Positions 33,652-43,672 are shown, counted from the stretch's first letter. The stretch is DNA of 64,000 bases from Candidatus Onthomonas avicola (GCA_018710845.1 DVJB01000064.1:1-64000), one strand, 5' to 3'. Notes: a model not told the origin generated them from the sequence alone. Numbers and translations: made by a program.

Positions 33652-36600
33652 ATGACCCGTTGCTGGACCAGACTGCTGTCGCTGTTTCTGGCGCTCTGTC
33701 TGCTCGGCGCGCTGATTCCCGTGAACTGGGCGATTGAGGTGGAGGAGCCGGTGAGCGGCGACCAGACAGAGGATGCCGGCCGACTGGAAGAGGATGATGC
33801 CGACCTGACCGAGACGGAAGAGGCGGAGGTGGACATCCAGGGCTCCGAGGAGCCGGACGATGCCGAGATACCGGAAGAAATTCCAGAGCAGGATACGCCG
33901 GGCGGAGAGGGCGAAATGGAGCCGGACGGCAGTGCGCCAACCGAACCAGAGGTTCCCAACATGCTCCCGGTTCAGCAGGAGCCCGCGGCGCTGGAGCTGC
34001 CCGCGCAGGTTCCCACTTCGCCGGCGGCAGATTATCATGCCCTGACATTGGAGGGCACATTGGATTATGGGGCGGCATTTGACGTGCTCGCTCAAATCAA
34101 TCGCCTCCGCTCTCAGAACCAGTGCGCGGCTCTGGTGATGGATGAGACTGCGCTGGAAGCCGCCATGCTGCGCGCGGCGGAAAACGCCGTATCCTTCGGT
34201 TCTACCCGCCCGAACGGGACGGATGCCCTGACTGTGCTGGGTGACCTGGGGCTGCTCTATACCTCGGCGGAGGAACTGCGCTCCGGGACGGCTGAAACAG
34301 CGCAGGAGGCGGTGGCAGCGTGGGCGGAGGAGTCCGGCCTGCTCTCAACTGACTACACCTGCGCGGGTGTGGGCTGCTTTTATCAGAAGGACGGGACGAA
34401 GTATTGGGTGCTTCTGCTCGCCCAGTCCAGCTGGCAGCCGGCGGAGCAAACGGAGAACGTGACCGGCCCCGTCAGCGTGGACTATCTGGACGGCCAGCTG
34501 GGCGCCTGCCGCCTGGAGGTGAGCTGCGGCTCGTCTCTGGATGTCCGGGAGAGCGCGCAGGTTGAGCTGTGGCTCACCAACGCGGGAAATGGGACCTCTG
34601 TCCGGCTCTCTCCAGAGACGGTACGCTATGCCAGCTCGGACGACGATGTGCTCCGGGTGGACGATGCTGGGATCATTACCGCCGTGGACAAGGGCACAGC
34701 GACGGTCACGGCCACCGTACAGACCGACGAGCGCCTGAGCGCGTCCGCGCGAATCACATGCGTGCTTGACCTGGCCACGCCAAAGCTGACGGATATCTAC
34801 AATATCGTCGGCGGCGTGCGCATCAAGTGGGAGCCGGTGACCAGCGCGGACGGCTACGGCATTTGGCGCAAGGGGTCACGCAGTGATTCCTGGCGCCTGA
34901 TCGGCCGGACAGAAGAGGCGTGCAATTATCTGGATCAAACGGCCCAATCGGGGAATTCCTATATTTATACGGTTCGCCCCTACTACTACCCGGCTGGTAA
35001 GACTGACTATACCTGGGGCCCAACCTATGACTACACTGGCCTGAGCATTCGGTATCTCTCTTCGCCGGTTTTGCGCTCGGCCGCCTCCTCCTCTGTCGGC
35101 ATCACTATTTCCTGGGAAAAGGTGGACGGGGCGCGCAGCTATTATATCTATCGCCGCACCGGCAATCAGAACTGGGTCAGAATCCAACAGGCATCGTATC
35201 GGCTGGACTCCTTCGTCGACTCCACTGCAGTGGCGGGGACCACCTATACCTACACGGTGCGGGCCTGCCACACCGGAACACTCTCCTCCTATGACAGCAA
35301 GGGGGTCACCGCCAAGGCGACGGTCAACGTCGGGACAGAGGCGGCGATCGCACGCACCACCGTGGTCTACCGTACCGGTGCGGGGACCAATTACCAGCGG
35401 GCCGGCTCCTATTCCGCCGGCAGCACGGTGCGGTACTTGGCCAACCAGTCGCGCACCGTCGGCGGCGTCACATGGTATATCGTCAACGTGAAGGGAGAGC
35501 TCTTCTACCTTTCTGCCAATGACCTGTTGCTCACGCCCGAGTTGAGCACGGCCTCTAACGTCTTTGGCGGCATTACAGTCCAATGGAAAAGGGTGGCCAA
35601 CGCCAAAGGATACCGTATCTACCGGAAGCCTCCCGGCGGAAGCTGGGTGCAGATCGGCACAGTTCGCTCAGGAGGGACGCTCTCTTACACCGACAAGACG
35701 GTCAGCTCTGGATCGAACTATGTTTACACTGTGCGGGCCTATTACGACTCGATCCTCTCCCGGTATGACAGTACAGGTTTAACGGTGCTTTGTCTGGAAA
35801 GTCCCGCACTTCTCTCTGCCGGTTCTGTCTCCGGCGGCATTCGGGTGACCTGGGAAAAAGTCAATGGAGCGCAAAAATATGCTGTTTACCGTCGGATTCC
35901 TGGCGGCGGCTGGAACCGGATCGCTACGCTGAGTGCCAGTTCCACCAGTTATACCGATGCTACCGTACAGGAGAGCACGCAGTATCAGTATACCGTCCGC
36001 GCCATCACCGGCAATACGATCTCCTATTACGTCACCGCTGGCATTGACGGACTCTATGTCCCGCCGAATAAGCTGGCGACCTACGTGGTGCGCGCTGGGG
36101 TGAAATATCGCACCGGGGCAGGCACGAGCTACTCCTCACCTGGGACCCTGAAGGCGGGAACGGCTATCCAGGTGGTTACGGGCTGGTCCAGGACAGCAAA
36201 CGGCTACACCTGGTACCGGTTCTTGTCCGGAAACCGTCTTTACTATGTCGCCAGCTCGTATTTGCTGGCTACACCTAAGTTGAAGTCAGTGGCCATCTCC
36301 GGGTCCGGTTTGCAGGTGCGTTGGGAGAAAGTGGCAAATGCCACCGGCTACTCGGTTCACCGGAAGGTGGCTGGGAGCGGCTGGACAACGATTGCCAAAC
36401 TGACTTCGGGTAATACGGTCACCTATACCGATACCTCCGCCGTGTCCGGGCAGGAGTATATCTACACAGTCCGCGCTACTTACGGTTCCGTCCAGTCAGA
36501 TTATGCGCGCACAGGCATTTCCGGCTGCTACCTCTCCACTCCGCGCCTGACTGGTGCCACCGCTTCTACCTCTGGGATTACGGTGAATTGGAGCCGGGTG

Positions 36601-37014
36601 ACCGGGGCAGATGGGTATTACGTCTACCGCAAGGTGTCCGGAGGAGGATGGAAGCGGATTGCCACAGTCAACTCGGGAAACACCATCTCTTATCGTGACA
36701 GCACAGATCTGATTCAGGGCACTACCTATATCTATACAGTGCGTGCCTACCATGGCTCGATTTCCTCTGACTATCAGAGTACGGGTGTCTCGGCTAGGGC
36801 GACGGCTACCGTCAATCCCGTTACAAAGACCTATGTCACGCAGGGCCAGGTCAACTACCGGACCGGACCGGGGACGAGTTACCCCATTGCCGGCACTTTG
36901 AAGAACAATACCCGCGTGACCGTCATCCCATCCGGCTCCAAATCCGGATGGCACATGGTCCGCATTGATGGTAAGTATTACTATATGTCCGCAAGTTACC
37001 TGCGCGCAGTATAG
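33652..37014 (+). CDS. Large secreted protein: CAP-like domain, Big2 domain, (FN3-FN3-SH3)x3
   Basis: A 1120-residue exported protein. Order: signal peptide (about 1-27, LLSLFLALCLLGALIP); an acidic low-complexity linker to about residue 125; a CAP/SCP-like domain (VLAQINRLRSQNQCAALVMDETALEAAMLRAA ... YTCAGVGCF) lacking most catalytic-pocket residues; a bacterial Ig-like Big2 domain (YASSDDDVLRVDDAGIITAVDKGTATVTATV); then three copies of a unit made of two fibronectin-III domains (WEKVxGAxxYxIYR ... YTYTVRA) and one SH3b domain (YRTGAGTxY). No sortase motif or transmembrane anchor is seen, so SH3b wall binding may hold it at the surface. ATG 33652 has GGAGGG upstream. Confidence 0.85.
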   Translation: MTRCWTRLLSLFLALCLLGALIPVNWAIEVEEPVSGDQTEDAGRLEEDDADLTETEEAEVDIQGSEEPDDAEIPEEIPEQDTPGGEGEMEPDGSAPTEPEVPNMLPVQQEPAALELPAQVPTSPAADYHALTLEGTLDYGAAFDVLAQINRLRSQNQCAALVMDETALEAAMLRAAENAVSFGSTRPNGTDALTVLGDLGLLYTSAEELRSGTAETAQEAVAAWAEESGLLSTDYTCAGVGCFYQKDGTKYWVLLLAQSSWQPAEQTENVTGPVSVDYLDGQLGACRLEVSCGSSLDVRESAQVELWLTNAGNGTSVRLSPETVRYASSDDDVLRVDDAGIITAVDKGTATVTATVQTDERLSASARITCVLDLATPKLTDIYNIVGGVRIKWEPVTSADGYGIWRKGSRSDSWRLIGRTEEACNYLDQTAQSGNSYIYTVRPYYYPAGKTDYTWGPTYDYTGLSIRYLSSPVLRSAASSSVGITISWEKVDGARSYYIYRRTGNQNWVRIQQASYRLDSFVDSTAVAGTTYTYTVRACHTGTLSSYDSKGVTAKATVNVGTEAAIARTTVVYRTGAGTNYQRAGSYSAGSTVRYLANQSRTVGGVTWYIVNVKGELFYLSANDLLLTPELSTASNVFGGITVQWKRVANAKGYRIYRKPPGGSWVQIGTVRSGGTLSYTDKTVSSGSNYVYTVRAYYDSILSRYDSTGLTVLCLESPALLSAGSVSGGIRVTWEKVNGAQKYAVYRRIPGGGWNRIATLSASSTSYTDATVQESTQYQYTVRAITGNTISYYVTAGIDGLYVPPNKLATYVVRAGVKYRTGAGTSYSSPGTLKAGTAIQVVTGWSRTANGYTWYRFLSGNRLYYVASSYLLATPKLKSVAISGSGLQVRWEKVANATGYSVHRKVAGSGWTTIAKLTSGNTVTYTDTSAVSGQEYIYTVRATYGSVQSDYARTGISGCYLSTPRLTGATASTSGITVNWSRVTGADGYYVYRKVSGGGWKRIATVNSGNTISYRDSTDLIQGTTYIYTVRAYHGSISSDYQSTGVSARATATVNPVTKTYVTQGQVNYRTGPGTSYPIAGTLKNNTRVTVIPSGSKSGWHMVRIDGKYYYMSASYLRAV

Positions 37015-37032
37015 AACAGTTGCTTTTGTCAG

Positions 37033-37064
37033 CGGGATCCCTTCGGGGATCCCGTTGCGCTGCT
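37033..37064 (+). terminator. Terminator of the surface protein gene
   Basis: Nine-bp perfect stem CGGGATCCC with a TTCG tetraloop (37033-37054), then TTGCGCTGCTTTTT. Confidence 0.75.
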
Positions 37065-37249
37065 TTTTGAACATTGACGGAAAACGGGGAGGAGAGCGCG
37101 GCGGCTTTCTCTATTCGGACGGTGCGCAAACCGGCTGTAGGGGTTGCTTTTTCTGCCCTATATGGGTATAATGTCATGGATATGGATTCCGCACTTGCTG
37201 CGCGGCGCAACAGGCTGCCATGAGAACGATAAGAAAGCGAGAGAAAGTA

Positions 37250-40200
37250 ATGCCTAAGATTTCCATTGTGATTCCGGTTTACAACGCTGCTGACTACCTT
37301 CCGCAGACTTTAGAGAGTGTTCTGGGACAATCCCTGAGGGATATCGAAGTGATCTGCGTGGACGACGGCTCGACCGATCGTTCTCTGGCCATCCTCCATG
37401 ACTTTGCCGCGCGGGATAAGCGGGTGCGCGTCCTCCAACAGGAGAACCGCCATGCCGGCATAGCCCGGAATACGGGTCTGGAGGCGTCATCGGGCGAGTA
37501 TGTCCATTTTCTGGATGCAGACGACTACGTGCTCGACTACGCCTATGAGGCGCTGTACAACAAGGCAGTGAAGTATAATCTCGACTGTCTGAAATTTGCC
37601 TCGGTGGCCTACGACGTGCCGCGCCAGACGGCGGTGGATCTGCCTTCCTTTACCCTCAGCCGCCTGCGCCCGGGGGATTTTAATCGTCTGCTCAGCCTGG
37701 AAGAGGGTAGTCCAATCTATAAGGTCAATGTCTCTCCGTGGAATGGGCTGTACCGCCGTGCCTTCCTGGAGGAGAAAAAGATTCGGTTTAACGACCTCTT
37801 CTGTGTCAATGACCGCTCCTTCTACAGCGCGGTTATCACGAATGCTGGGCGGATGATGATAGCCCGGGACCGGCTGGTGGTGCACCGAGTGGGTCTTGAT
37901 AACTCCCTGGTTGGCCTGCGCGCGCAGCATTTTGACTGTCATTTCCGCTCGATCGAGCTGGTAGAGGATCGGCTGATGCGGGATGAGGTGGAGCCAGATG
38001 TGATGGAGCGCATGATGCGCAAGGAGTTTGCTGATTTGGCCACCTGGTGCCGCGAGTTTTGCGACGGCTCGGAGATGGGCGAGCAGCTTCTGGCTCGGAC
38101 AGGGCAGTTTGTCCACGGATACCATGGACGCTTTGCGTTGATACTGCAGGAGATGTTCCGCAAACTGCGCCGCGAGTTGGCTGCCCCTCGCAAGGAAAAA
38201 GAGCCGCCGAAGGTGGTCACGCTGCACCGTGCGGCATGCCCGTCGCCGAAGGTATCGGTGGTCGTGCCCATCTTCAATGTCGAGGATTATCTGAACGAGG
38301 CATTGCACAGCCTCGCGGAGCAAGAGCTGGAGGAGATGGAGTTCCTCTGCGTCAACGACGGCTCCACCGACGGTTGCCTGACCATTCTGCGGGAATACGC
38401 CGCGCTGGACGGGCGGTTCCGAATTCTCGACGGCCCGAACGGAGGCTATGGCAAGGCGATGAACCGCGGTATCGACGCGGCCAAAGGCGAGTACCTCGGC
38501 ATTCTCGAACCGGACGATTTTGTACCGCCAGAGATGTTCCAGAAACTCTACCGGGTAGCCCACAGGAACCAGCTTGACTTTGTCAAGGCGGACTTCTACC
38601 GCTTTACCGTCAAGGCCAACGGGGATCTGAGCAAGCGGCTCAACCGCCTCAGCGATGACGCAGACTATTATGGGCGCGTGATCTGCCCGGGCGAGGAGAT
38701 CGAGACCTTTAAGTTCGTGATGAACACCTGGAGCGGCATCTACAACCTGGACTTCCTCAACCGGTGGCACATTCGCCACAACGAGACGCCGGGCGCGTCC
38801 TATCAGGATAATGGATTCTGGTTTCAGACGTTCTGCCGGGCGGAGCGTGCCTGGTTTGTGCGCAGGCCGTACTATATGAACCGCCGGGATAACCCCAACT
38901 CCTCCATGTTCAACCGGAAAAAGCTCTACTGCGTCACCGACGAGTACCGCTTTATCTACGACTGGCTGAGCCGGGATCCCGGGCTGCTGGAGAAATTCGG
39001 CCCAATTTTCTATGCCAAAAAGTTCAGCAACTTTATGGTCACATACCGCCGCCTGGCCCCGGAATATCAGCTGGAATACCTTCACCACATCTGTGATGAA
39101 TTCCGCCCGGCGCTGGAGGCGGGGCTGCTGGATGAGGAGCTGCTCGGCCCAGCCTACTGGAAGCAGCTCCATGAGATTCTCGCCGACCCGGATGCTTACT
39201 ACGAGAAGATCCGCGTGTCCGTCGTCATGCCGGTCTACAATGCGGAGGCATACCTGCGTCAGACGTTGGACTGCCTGCTGGTACGCAATGAGGTGCAGTT
39301 TGAGGTGATCTGCGTGGACGACGGCTCGACCGATCGTTCCCTGGAGATCCTGCGGGAATATGAGGCGAGGGATAGCCGCATGCGCGTGATTACGCAGCGT
39401 AACGCCGGCGCGGGCGCAGCGCGCAACAACGGAATGCGCTTGGCACGTGGGGAGTATCTCTCCTTCTTGGACGCGGATGACTTCTTTGAACCAGAGATGC
39501 TGCGCACTGCCTATGACCGTGCTCACACGCTGGAGACGGATATCACTGTCTTCCGCTGCGATCAGTATTTTCAGGATGCGGACATCTATGCTGACGCCCG
39601 GTATACCATCAATGACAGCCTGCTGCCGCTCCACCAGCCCTTCGCGGGCACGGAGATCGAATGCGATATCTTTAAGGCATTTGTCGGCTGGGCGTGGGAC
39701 AAGCTTTTCCGGACGGAGTTTGTCCGGTCAAACGGTTTGAAGTTCCAGGAGCAGCGTACGAGCAACGATATGCTCTTCGTCTTCTCCGCCATCGTCAAGG
39801 CGGAGCGGATCTCCACCATGAACGCGGTGCTCGCCCATCACCGCCGCGACGCCGGTTCTCTGTCGGTGACCCGGGAGAAGAGCTGGGAGTGTTTCTACCG
39901 CGCTCTGCTCGCCCTGCGCGAACAGCTGCGCGCCTGGGGACTCTATGAGCGGTTCGAACAGGACTTCATCAACTACAGCGTCCACTTCTCGCTCTGGAAT
40001 ATCACTTCGCTGCGCGGGCCGTCCTATCACAAGCTGCACGAGCGGCTGGTAAACGAGTGGGCGGATAACCTCGGTATCACCGTGCACGATGAGTACTACT
40101 TCTATGACCGGGGCGAGTACCGGAAGATGCAGGTGCTCCTCTCCTCCACATCGGAAGAGTTCCTCTTCTGGCAGCTGGACGACAGCCGAGCCGAGTCTGC

Positions 40201-40417
40201 CCGTCTGCGTACACAAAACAACAGACTGCAACGGGATGTGCGAAACCTTCGTGCGCGCCGAAACCGCCTAGAAGAGCGCCTGAAGAATACCCAGGAGAAA
40301 AATGCCGGCCTGCGCGCCAAAAACAAGGAGATCAAGCAGTCTGCCATCTGGAAGGTGGGACGTGTGGTAACTTGGGCACCTCGCAGGCTGAAAAAGCTGC
40401 TGAAGAAGGGGAAGTAA
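37250..40417 (+). CDS. Multidomain family-2 glycosyltransferase (three GT-A domains plus coiled coil)
   Basis: A 1055-residue protein with three tandem GT2 domains, each with an opening strand (ISIVIPVYNAADYL; VSVVVPIFNVEDYL; VSVVMPVYNAEAYL), a CVDDGSTD or CVNDGSTD nucleotide block and a DxD-type motif (LDADDYV; LEPDDFV; LDADDFF). They span roughly residues 1-330, 345-650 and 655-950. The second has EPDD instead of DADD. A basic coiled coil (RLRTQNNRLQRDVRNLRARRN ...) and an amphipathic basic end (WAPRRLKKLLKKGK) suggest membrane association. ATG 37250 is preferred to 37220 because it gives the standard GT2 start. Likely builds a cell-envelope glycan; ugd follows 6 bases later. Confidence 0.88.
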   Translation: MPKISIVIPVYNAADYLPQTLESVLGQSLRDIEVICVDDGSTDRSLAILHDFAARDKRVRVLQQENRHAGIARNTGLEASSGEYVHFLDADDYVLDYAYEALYNKAVKYNLDCLKFASVAYDVPRQTAVDLPSFTLSRLRPGDFNRLLSLEEGSPIYKVNVSPWNGLYRRAFLEEKKIRFNDLFCVNDRSFYSAVITNAGRMMIARDRLVVHRVGLDNSLVGLRAQHFDCHFRSIELVEDRLMRDEVEPDVMERMMRKEFADLATWCREFCDGSEMGEQLLARTGQFVHGYHGRFALILQEMFRKLRRELAAPRKEKEPPKVVTLHRAACPSPKVSVVVPIFNVEDYLNEALHSLAEQELEEMEFLCVNDGSTDGCLTILREYAALDGRFRILDGPNGGYGKAMNRGIDAAKGEYLGILEPDDFVPPEMFQKLYRVAHRNQLDFVKADFYRFTVKANGDLSKRLNRLSDDADYYGRVICPGEEIETFKFVMNTWSGIYNLDFLNRWHIRHNETPGASYQDNGFWFQTFCRAERAWFVRRPYYMNRRDNPNSSMFNRKKLYCVTDEYRFIYDWLSRDPGLLEKFGPIFYAKKFSNFMVTYRRLAPEYQLEYLHHICDEFRPALEAGLLDEELLGPAYWKQLHEILADPDAYYEKIRVSVVMPVYNAEAYLRQTLDCLLVRNEVQFEVICVDDGSTDRSLEILREYEARDSRMRVITQRNAGAGAARNNGMRLARGEYLSFLDADDFFEPEMLRTAYDRAHTLETDITVFRCDQYFQDADIYADARYTINDSLLPLHQPFAGTEIECDIFKAFVGWAWDKLFRTEFVRSNGLKFQEQRTSNDMLFVFSAIVKAERISTMNAVLAHHRRDAGSLSVTREKSWECFYRALLALREQLRAWGLYERFEQDFINYSVHFSLWNITSLRGPSYHKLHERLVNEWADNLGITVHDEYYFYDRGEYRKMQVLLSSTSEEFLFWQLDDSRAESARLRTQNNRLQRDVRNLRARRNRLEERLKNTQEKNAGLRAKNKEIKQSAIWKVGRVVTWAPRRLKKLLKKGK

Positions 40418-40423
40418 GGAGAC

Positions 40424-41728
40424 ATGAGCATGAAGATCGCAATTGCGGGCACCGGCTACGTCGGTTTGGTTACCGGCGTGGTACTGGCCCATCTGGGCCA
40501 CCAGGTCACCTGCGTAGACGTGGACGAAAAAAAGGTGGAGACCATGCGCCGAGGCATCTCGCCGATCTACGAGCCGGGGCTGGAGGAGCTGATGGCGGCC
40601 AATATGGAGCGCCTGACCTTTACGACGGACTACGCCGCTGCCTACCGTGACGCGGAGGTGATCTTTATCGGTGTGGGCACGCCGGAAAAGAAGGACGGCT
40701 CGGCCAACCTCTCCTATGTCAACCAGGTCATCCGACAGATCGCCGCCAGCCTGGAGCGCGATGCCGTTGTGGTGGTCAAGTCCACCGTGCCCATTGGCAC
40801 GAATGACAAGCTCGAGCAGCTTCTGCGCGCGAGCCTTGTCCATCCGGTGCAGGTGGAACTGGCATCTAACCCGGAGTTCCTCTCCCAGGGCACTGCCGTG
40901 CGCGACACGCTGCACGCGGCCCGCATCGTCATCGGAGTGGAGTCGGAGCACGCGGAGGCGGTTATGCGCACGGTCTATGCCGGGCTGGACCAGCCGATTG
41001 TCGTCACCAACCGCCGCAGCGCGGAGATGATCAAGTATGCCTCGAACGACTTTCTCGCTCTGAAGATCTCCTATATCAACGAGATTGCCAACCTCTGCGA
41101 GCTCTTGGGCGCCAACATCCAGGACGTCGCCCGCGGCATGGGGCTCGACCCGCGCATCGGAGACCGCTTCCTCAACGCCGGCATCGGCTATGGCGGCTCC
41201 TGCTTCCCGAAGGACACCAAGGCGCTGCACTGGGTTTCCAACTACTACGACCGTGAGCTCAAGACGATCAAGGCCGCCATTGAGGTCAACGACCGCCAGA
41301 AGCTCCTGCTGGTCAAGAAGGCCCGCAAGTACTATGACTCGCTGGAGGGGAAGAAGATCGCCGTGCTCGGCCTGACCTTTAAGCCGGAGACGGACGACCT
41401 GCGCGAGGCTCCCTCGCTGGTGAACATCCCTATCCTGCTCGACGATGGGGCGCAGGTCTATGCCTGGGACCCGGTGGGAGAGACCAACTACCGCAAGCTC
41501 TATCCGGAAGAGGTCACCTACTGCCCGAGCATCGAGCAGGCTTTGGAGGGAGCGGACCTCTGTCTGATCTTTACTGAATGGGCGGACGTCAAGGCGCTGA
41601 AGGCGGAGACCTTCCGGACGCTGATGAAAACGCCCATCGTGCTGGACGGGCGCAACTGCTTCCCGCTCAAGTGCTTTGAAGGAAGCGGCGTGACTTATGA
41701 CTCGGTCGGCCGGCCGACGGTACACTGA
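40424..41728 (+). CDS. ugd: UDP-glucose 6-dehydrogenase
   Basis: Oxidises UDP-glucose to UDP-glucuronate with two NAD, supplying an acidic sugar for envelope polysaccharide. Rossmann motif GTGYVGLVTG (residues 9-18), VGTP, the STVP block, NPEFLSQGTA, the NEIANLCE region and the catalytic cysteine in GIGYGGSCFPKD are all present; a second nucleotide-sugar domain follows (LGLTFKPETDDLREAPS). Length (434) is normal. It begins 6 bases after the glycosyltransferase gene, with AAGGAG upstream, and is clearly part of its operon. Confidence 0.95.
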   Translation: MSMKIAIAGTGYVGLVTGVVLAHLGHQVTCVDVDEKKVETMRRGISPIYEPGLEELMAANMERLTFTTDYAAAYRDAEVIFIGVGTPEKKDGSANLSYVNQVIRQIAASLERDAVVVVKSTVPIGTNDKLEQLLRASLVHPVQVELASNPEFLSQGTAVRDTLHAARIVIGVESEHAEAVMRTVYAGLDQPIVVTNRRSAEMIKYASNDFLALKISYINEIANLCELLGANIQDVARGMGLDPRIGDRFLNAGIGYGGSCFPKDTKALHWVSNYYDRELKTIKAAIEVNDRQKLLLVKKARKYYDSLEGKKIAVLGLTFKPETDDLREAPSLVNIPILLDDGAQVYAWDPVGETNYRKLYPEEVTYCPSIEQALEGADLCLIFTEWADVKALKAETFRTLMKTPIVLDGRNCFPLKCFEGSGVTYDSVGRPTVH

Positions 41729-41825
41729 CGAACTGATCTTGTTGCAGATGGGTGGATTTTCCTTCCGTGGGAGATCCACCTATCTGTTCATTCTAAAATA
41801 TGTCCTGGAAAAGGGGGAGCTTTTC

Positions 41826-42911
41826 ATGCAGCAAGCCACAGCACTTCCGACGGAGAAAAAACATATTGTCTACTTTGATTATTTGGAAAGTATTGCCGTT
41901 TTCTTTGTCGTCTCCCTGCACCAGGCTTCCCTAGCGAGCAGCTTGGTTGCCACTTTTATCTGGTACCTCTACCGCACCTGTATCCCGCTGTTTTTTATGG
42001 TGCATGGGGCGCTCCTGCTGGAGCGGAAACAGACACTGGCCCAGATCGGGCGGCGCATCCGCAATGTGCTGCTCCAGCTGTTTGCCTGGAACTTGGTTTA
42101 TTTGCTCCTCTCTCTGGCTGTCGGGCTGCTCCGGATGGAGGACATCACCCTTGGTCTGCTCTATCGGGTCTTTCTTGGCACAGAGGACTCTGGAGGCATT
42201 CCGAGCTATCACCTCTGGTTTTCCTACGCCCTGATTGCGGTCTATCTGTTTCTGCCGATCCTCCAGGTTTGCCGGAGACGAGCGCCGAAAATATTGGGCT
42301 ATATCACGGCCCTGAGTTTTCTTCTCGCCGTGGTACGGGTCTATCTGTCTACCTACGGGACGTTTTTGGGGGAAACGTTGTTCGGTGGGGCGGTGACACT
42401 GGATACTTTTTGTCAGCAGATCAACCCGTTTGGCCAGTATAGCATCTACTTTTTTTACTTTCCGTGGGGATGGTATCTTTACCGCTGGGCCAAGCGGCCG
42501 CATGACCGATGGCGCATGATCTTGCTCGCGTGCGGCGCTATGGTGATCGGCATGGGGCTGATGGTACCGGAGCAGCTGATGGCCCATGGGGGCAGCCTGA
42601 CTGCCTCCGGTGGGCTGGGCGCGGAATATCAGCGGATTGGCGTGGTGCTGATGTCCAGTGGGATCTTTTTGCTCTTTTCGCAGTTGCATTTGGAGCACTG
42701 TTTGCTCAATCGGGCAGCGAAGCTGGTGTCCAGTCACACATTGGACATCTATTATATCCACATGATTTTCGCCCAGCTGCTTTTGCCCTACGTGCCGGAA
42801 TACGCGACTATACCGGAGAATTGCCTTCGAGCCCTGATCGTACTGTTGCTGTCTCTCGGAGTCGGATTGGCTCTGCGGAGGGTCCCGCTGGCACGTAAGT
42901 TGCTGGCCTAG
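41826..42911 (+). CDS. Acyltransferase-3 family membrane protein
   Basis: A 361-residue membrane O-acyltransferase-like protein with about ten hydrophobic segments. The opening motif IVYFDYLESIAVFFVVSLHQ carries the His of the family, RTCIPLFFMVHGALLL contains the expected conserved arginine region, and YHLWFSYALIAVYLFLPIL follows. Family members move acyl groups (often acetyl or succinyl) onto exported sugars. ATG 41826 follows AAGGGGGAGC. It lies about 100 bases after ugd in the same direction, so it may decorate the glycan made by the preceding genes. Substrate unknown. Confidence 0.8.
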   Translation: MQQATALPTEKKHIVYFDYLESIAVFFVVSLHQASLASSLVATFIWYLYRTCIPLFFMVHGALLLERKQTLAQIGRRIRNVLLQLFAWNLVYLLLSLAVGLLRMEDITLGLLYRVFLGTEDSGGIPSYHLWFSYALIAVYLFLPILQVCRRRAPKILGYITALSFLLAVVRVYLSTYGTFLGETLFGGAVTLDTFCQQINPFGQYSIYFFYFPWGWYLYRWAKRPHDRWRMILLACGAMVIGMGLMVPEQLMAHGGSLTASGGLGAEYQRIGVVLMSSGIFLLFSQLHLEHCLLNRAAKLVSSHTLDIYYIHMIFAQLLLPYVPEYATIPENCLRALIVLLLSLGVGLALRRVPLARKLLA

Positions 42912-43044
42912 CGGTCTTACGTGTCTCCACCTTTTGATCAACCTTGGGAGAAAGAGAAAACTTTAGCCCCCTGGATGGTCGGTATGGAAATCCCTGCTTC
43001 TCTCAGGTGAACTGAACTGGAAAATTGGACAACAGATAAAATCA

Positions 43045-43083
43045 ATCCCCCTTTATGTATCGCGTAGCTGCATAAAGGGGGAT
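43045..43083 (+). terminator. Long hairpin after the acyltransferase gene
   Basis: Thirteen-bp perfect inverted repeat (43045-43057/43071-43083) around a 13-base loop. Weak T-rich sequence follows on both strands, so it may end the polysaccharide operon or be a small mobile repeat. The rest of 42912-43204 shows no gene. Confidence 0.55.
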
Positions 43084-43204
43084 ATATCTTGCCGAAAAGG
43101 AAATACACGAATTTGAGTGCTGTTACCCTAGATTCAGAAGATATTAGCAGAGGGGGTGTGTCAAAGTTTTTTGCACTAGTCTGCAAATTCCGGAGAAAAT
43201 GAAG

Positions 43205-43526
43205 TCAACCGGCAATCGGGAATAGGGATATCTTTAAGGGTAGCTGGCGGCGGAGAAACTGATGATATCTCTGCTGGCTTACCTGCAGCGCTTGGCACAT
43301 ATGGAAACGATACTGCGCTTTGCGGAGAAAGGAGAACCTGCTTACTTCTTCCGGCGTTTGGCGAGAAAAACGATGCCCTCCTGCAAAATCTTGACGTCCT
43401 CCTGGGATGGTTGGAGTGCTGACTTCAACTGCTTGACTTCCGCCAGCAGCTCCGCCTCGCTGTGGCCTCCTACTTTCTCTTCCGGCATGCGCGGCTGCTT
43501 TTTCTGCTTATGGTAGCAGTCCGGGA
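43205..43526 (-). pseudogene. IS3-family transposase remnant (OrfA tail and OrfB head)
   Basis: On the minus strand one frame gives the end of an OrfA protein: KQKKQPRMPEEKVG, EVKQLKSALQ and QEDVKILQEGIVFLAKRRKK then a stop (43342). In the next stretch another frame gives the start of an OrfB protein: FLRKAQYRFHMCQALQVS and YHQFLRRQLP, followed by a stop at 43205. The spacing and frames match the programmed-frameshift layout of IS3 elements, but the rest of both proteins, including the DDE domain, is gone. Identification is by pattern recall, hence moderate confidence. Confidence 0.7.
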
Positions 43527-43533
43527 CAAGTCA

Positions 43534-43562
43534 AGAAAAGCAGCCCCCAAGCAGGGGGCTGC
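43534..43562 (-). terminator. Terminator of the amino acid ABC operon
   Basis: Nine-bp perfect stem GCAGCCCCC (43540-43548/43554-43562) followed on the minus strand by TTTTCTT. It lies about 110 bases past the ATPase stop. Confidence 0.8.
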
Positions 43563-43672
43563 CCAATAAAAGTATGGTTGACAGACTTTTGGTGCCGCTT
43601 AGAGGGCGGACACAAGAGATCGGTCCTATATGTATATGGGCGACCAACCATCGGTCTAACCAGTGGTTTGAT

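Noticed and set aside
37487-39634. 715-codon open frame on the minus strand opposite the glycosyltransferase
   Set aside because: Antisense shadow of a gene with three recognisable GT2 domains; no start site or domain seen.
43222-43341. Short open frames of unknown origin between polysaccharide and ABC operons
   Set aside because: They are explained by the decayed OrfB fragment of the IS3 relic.
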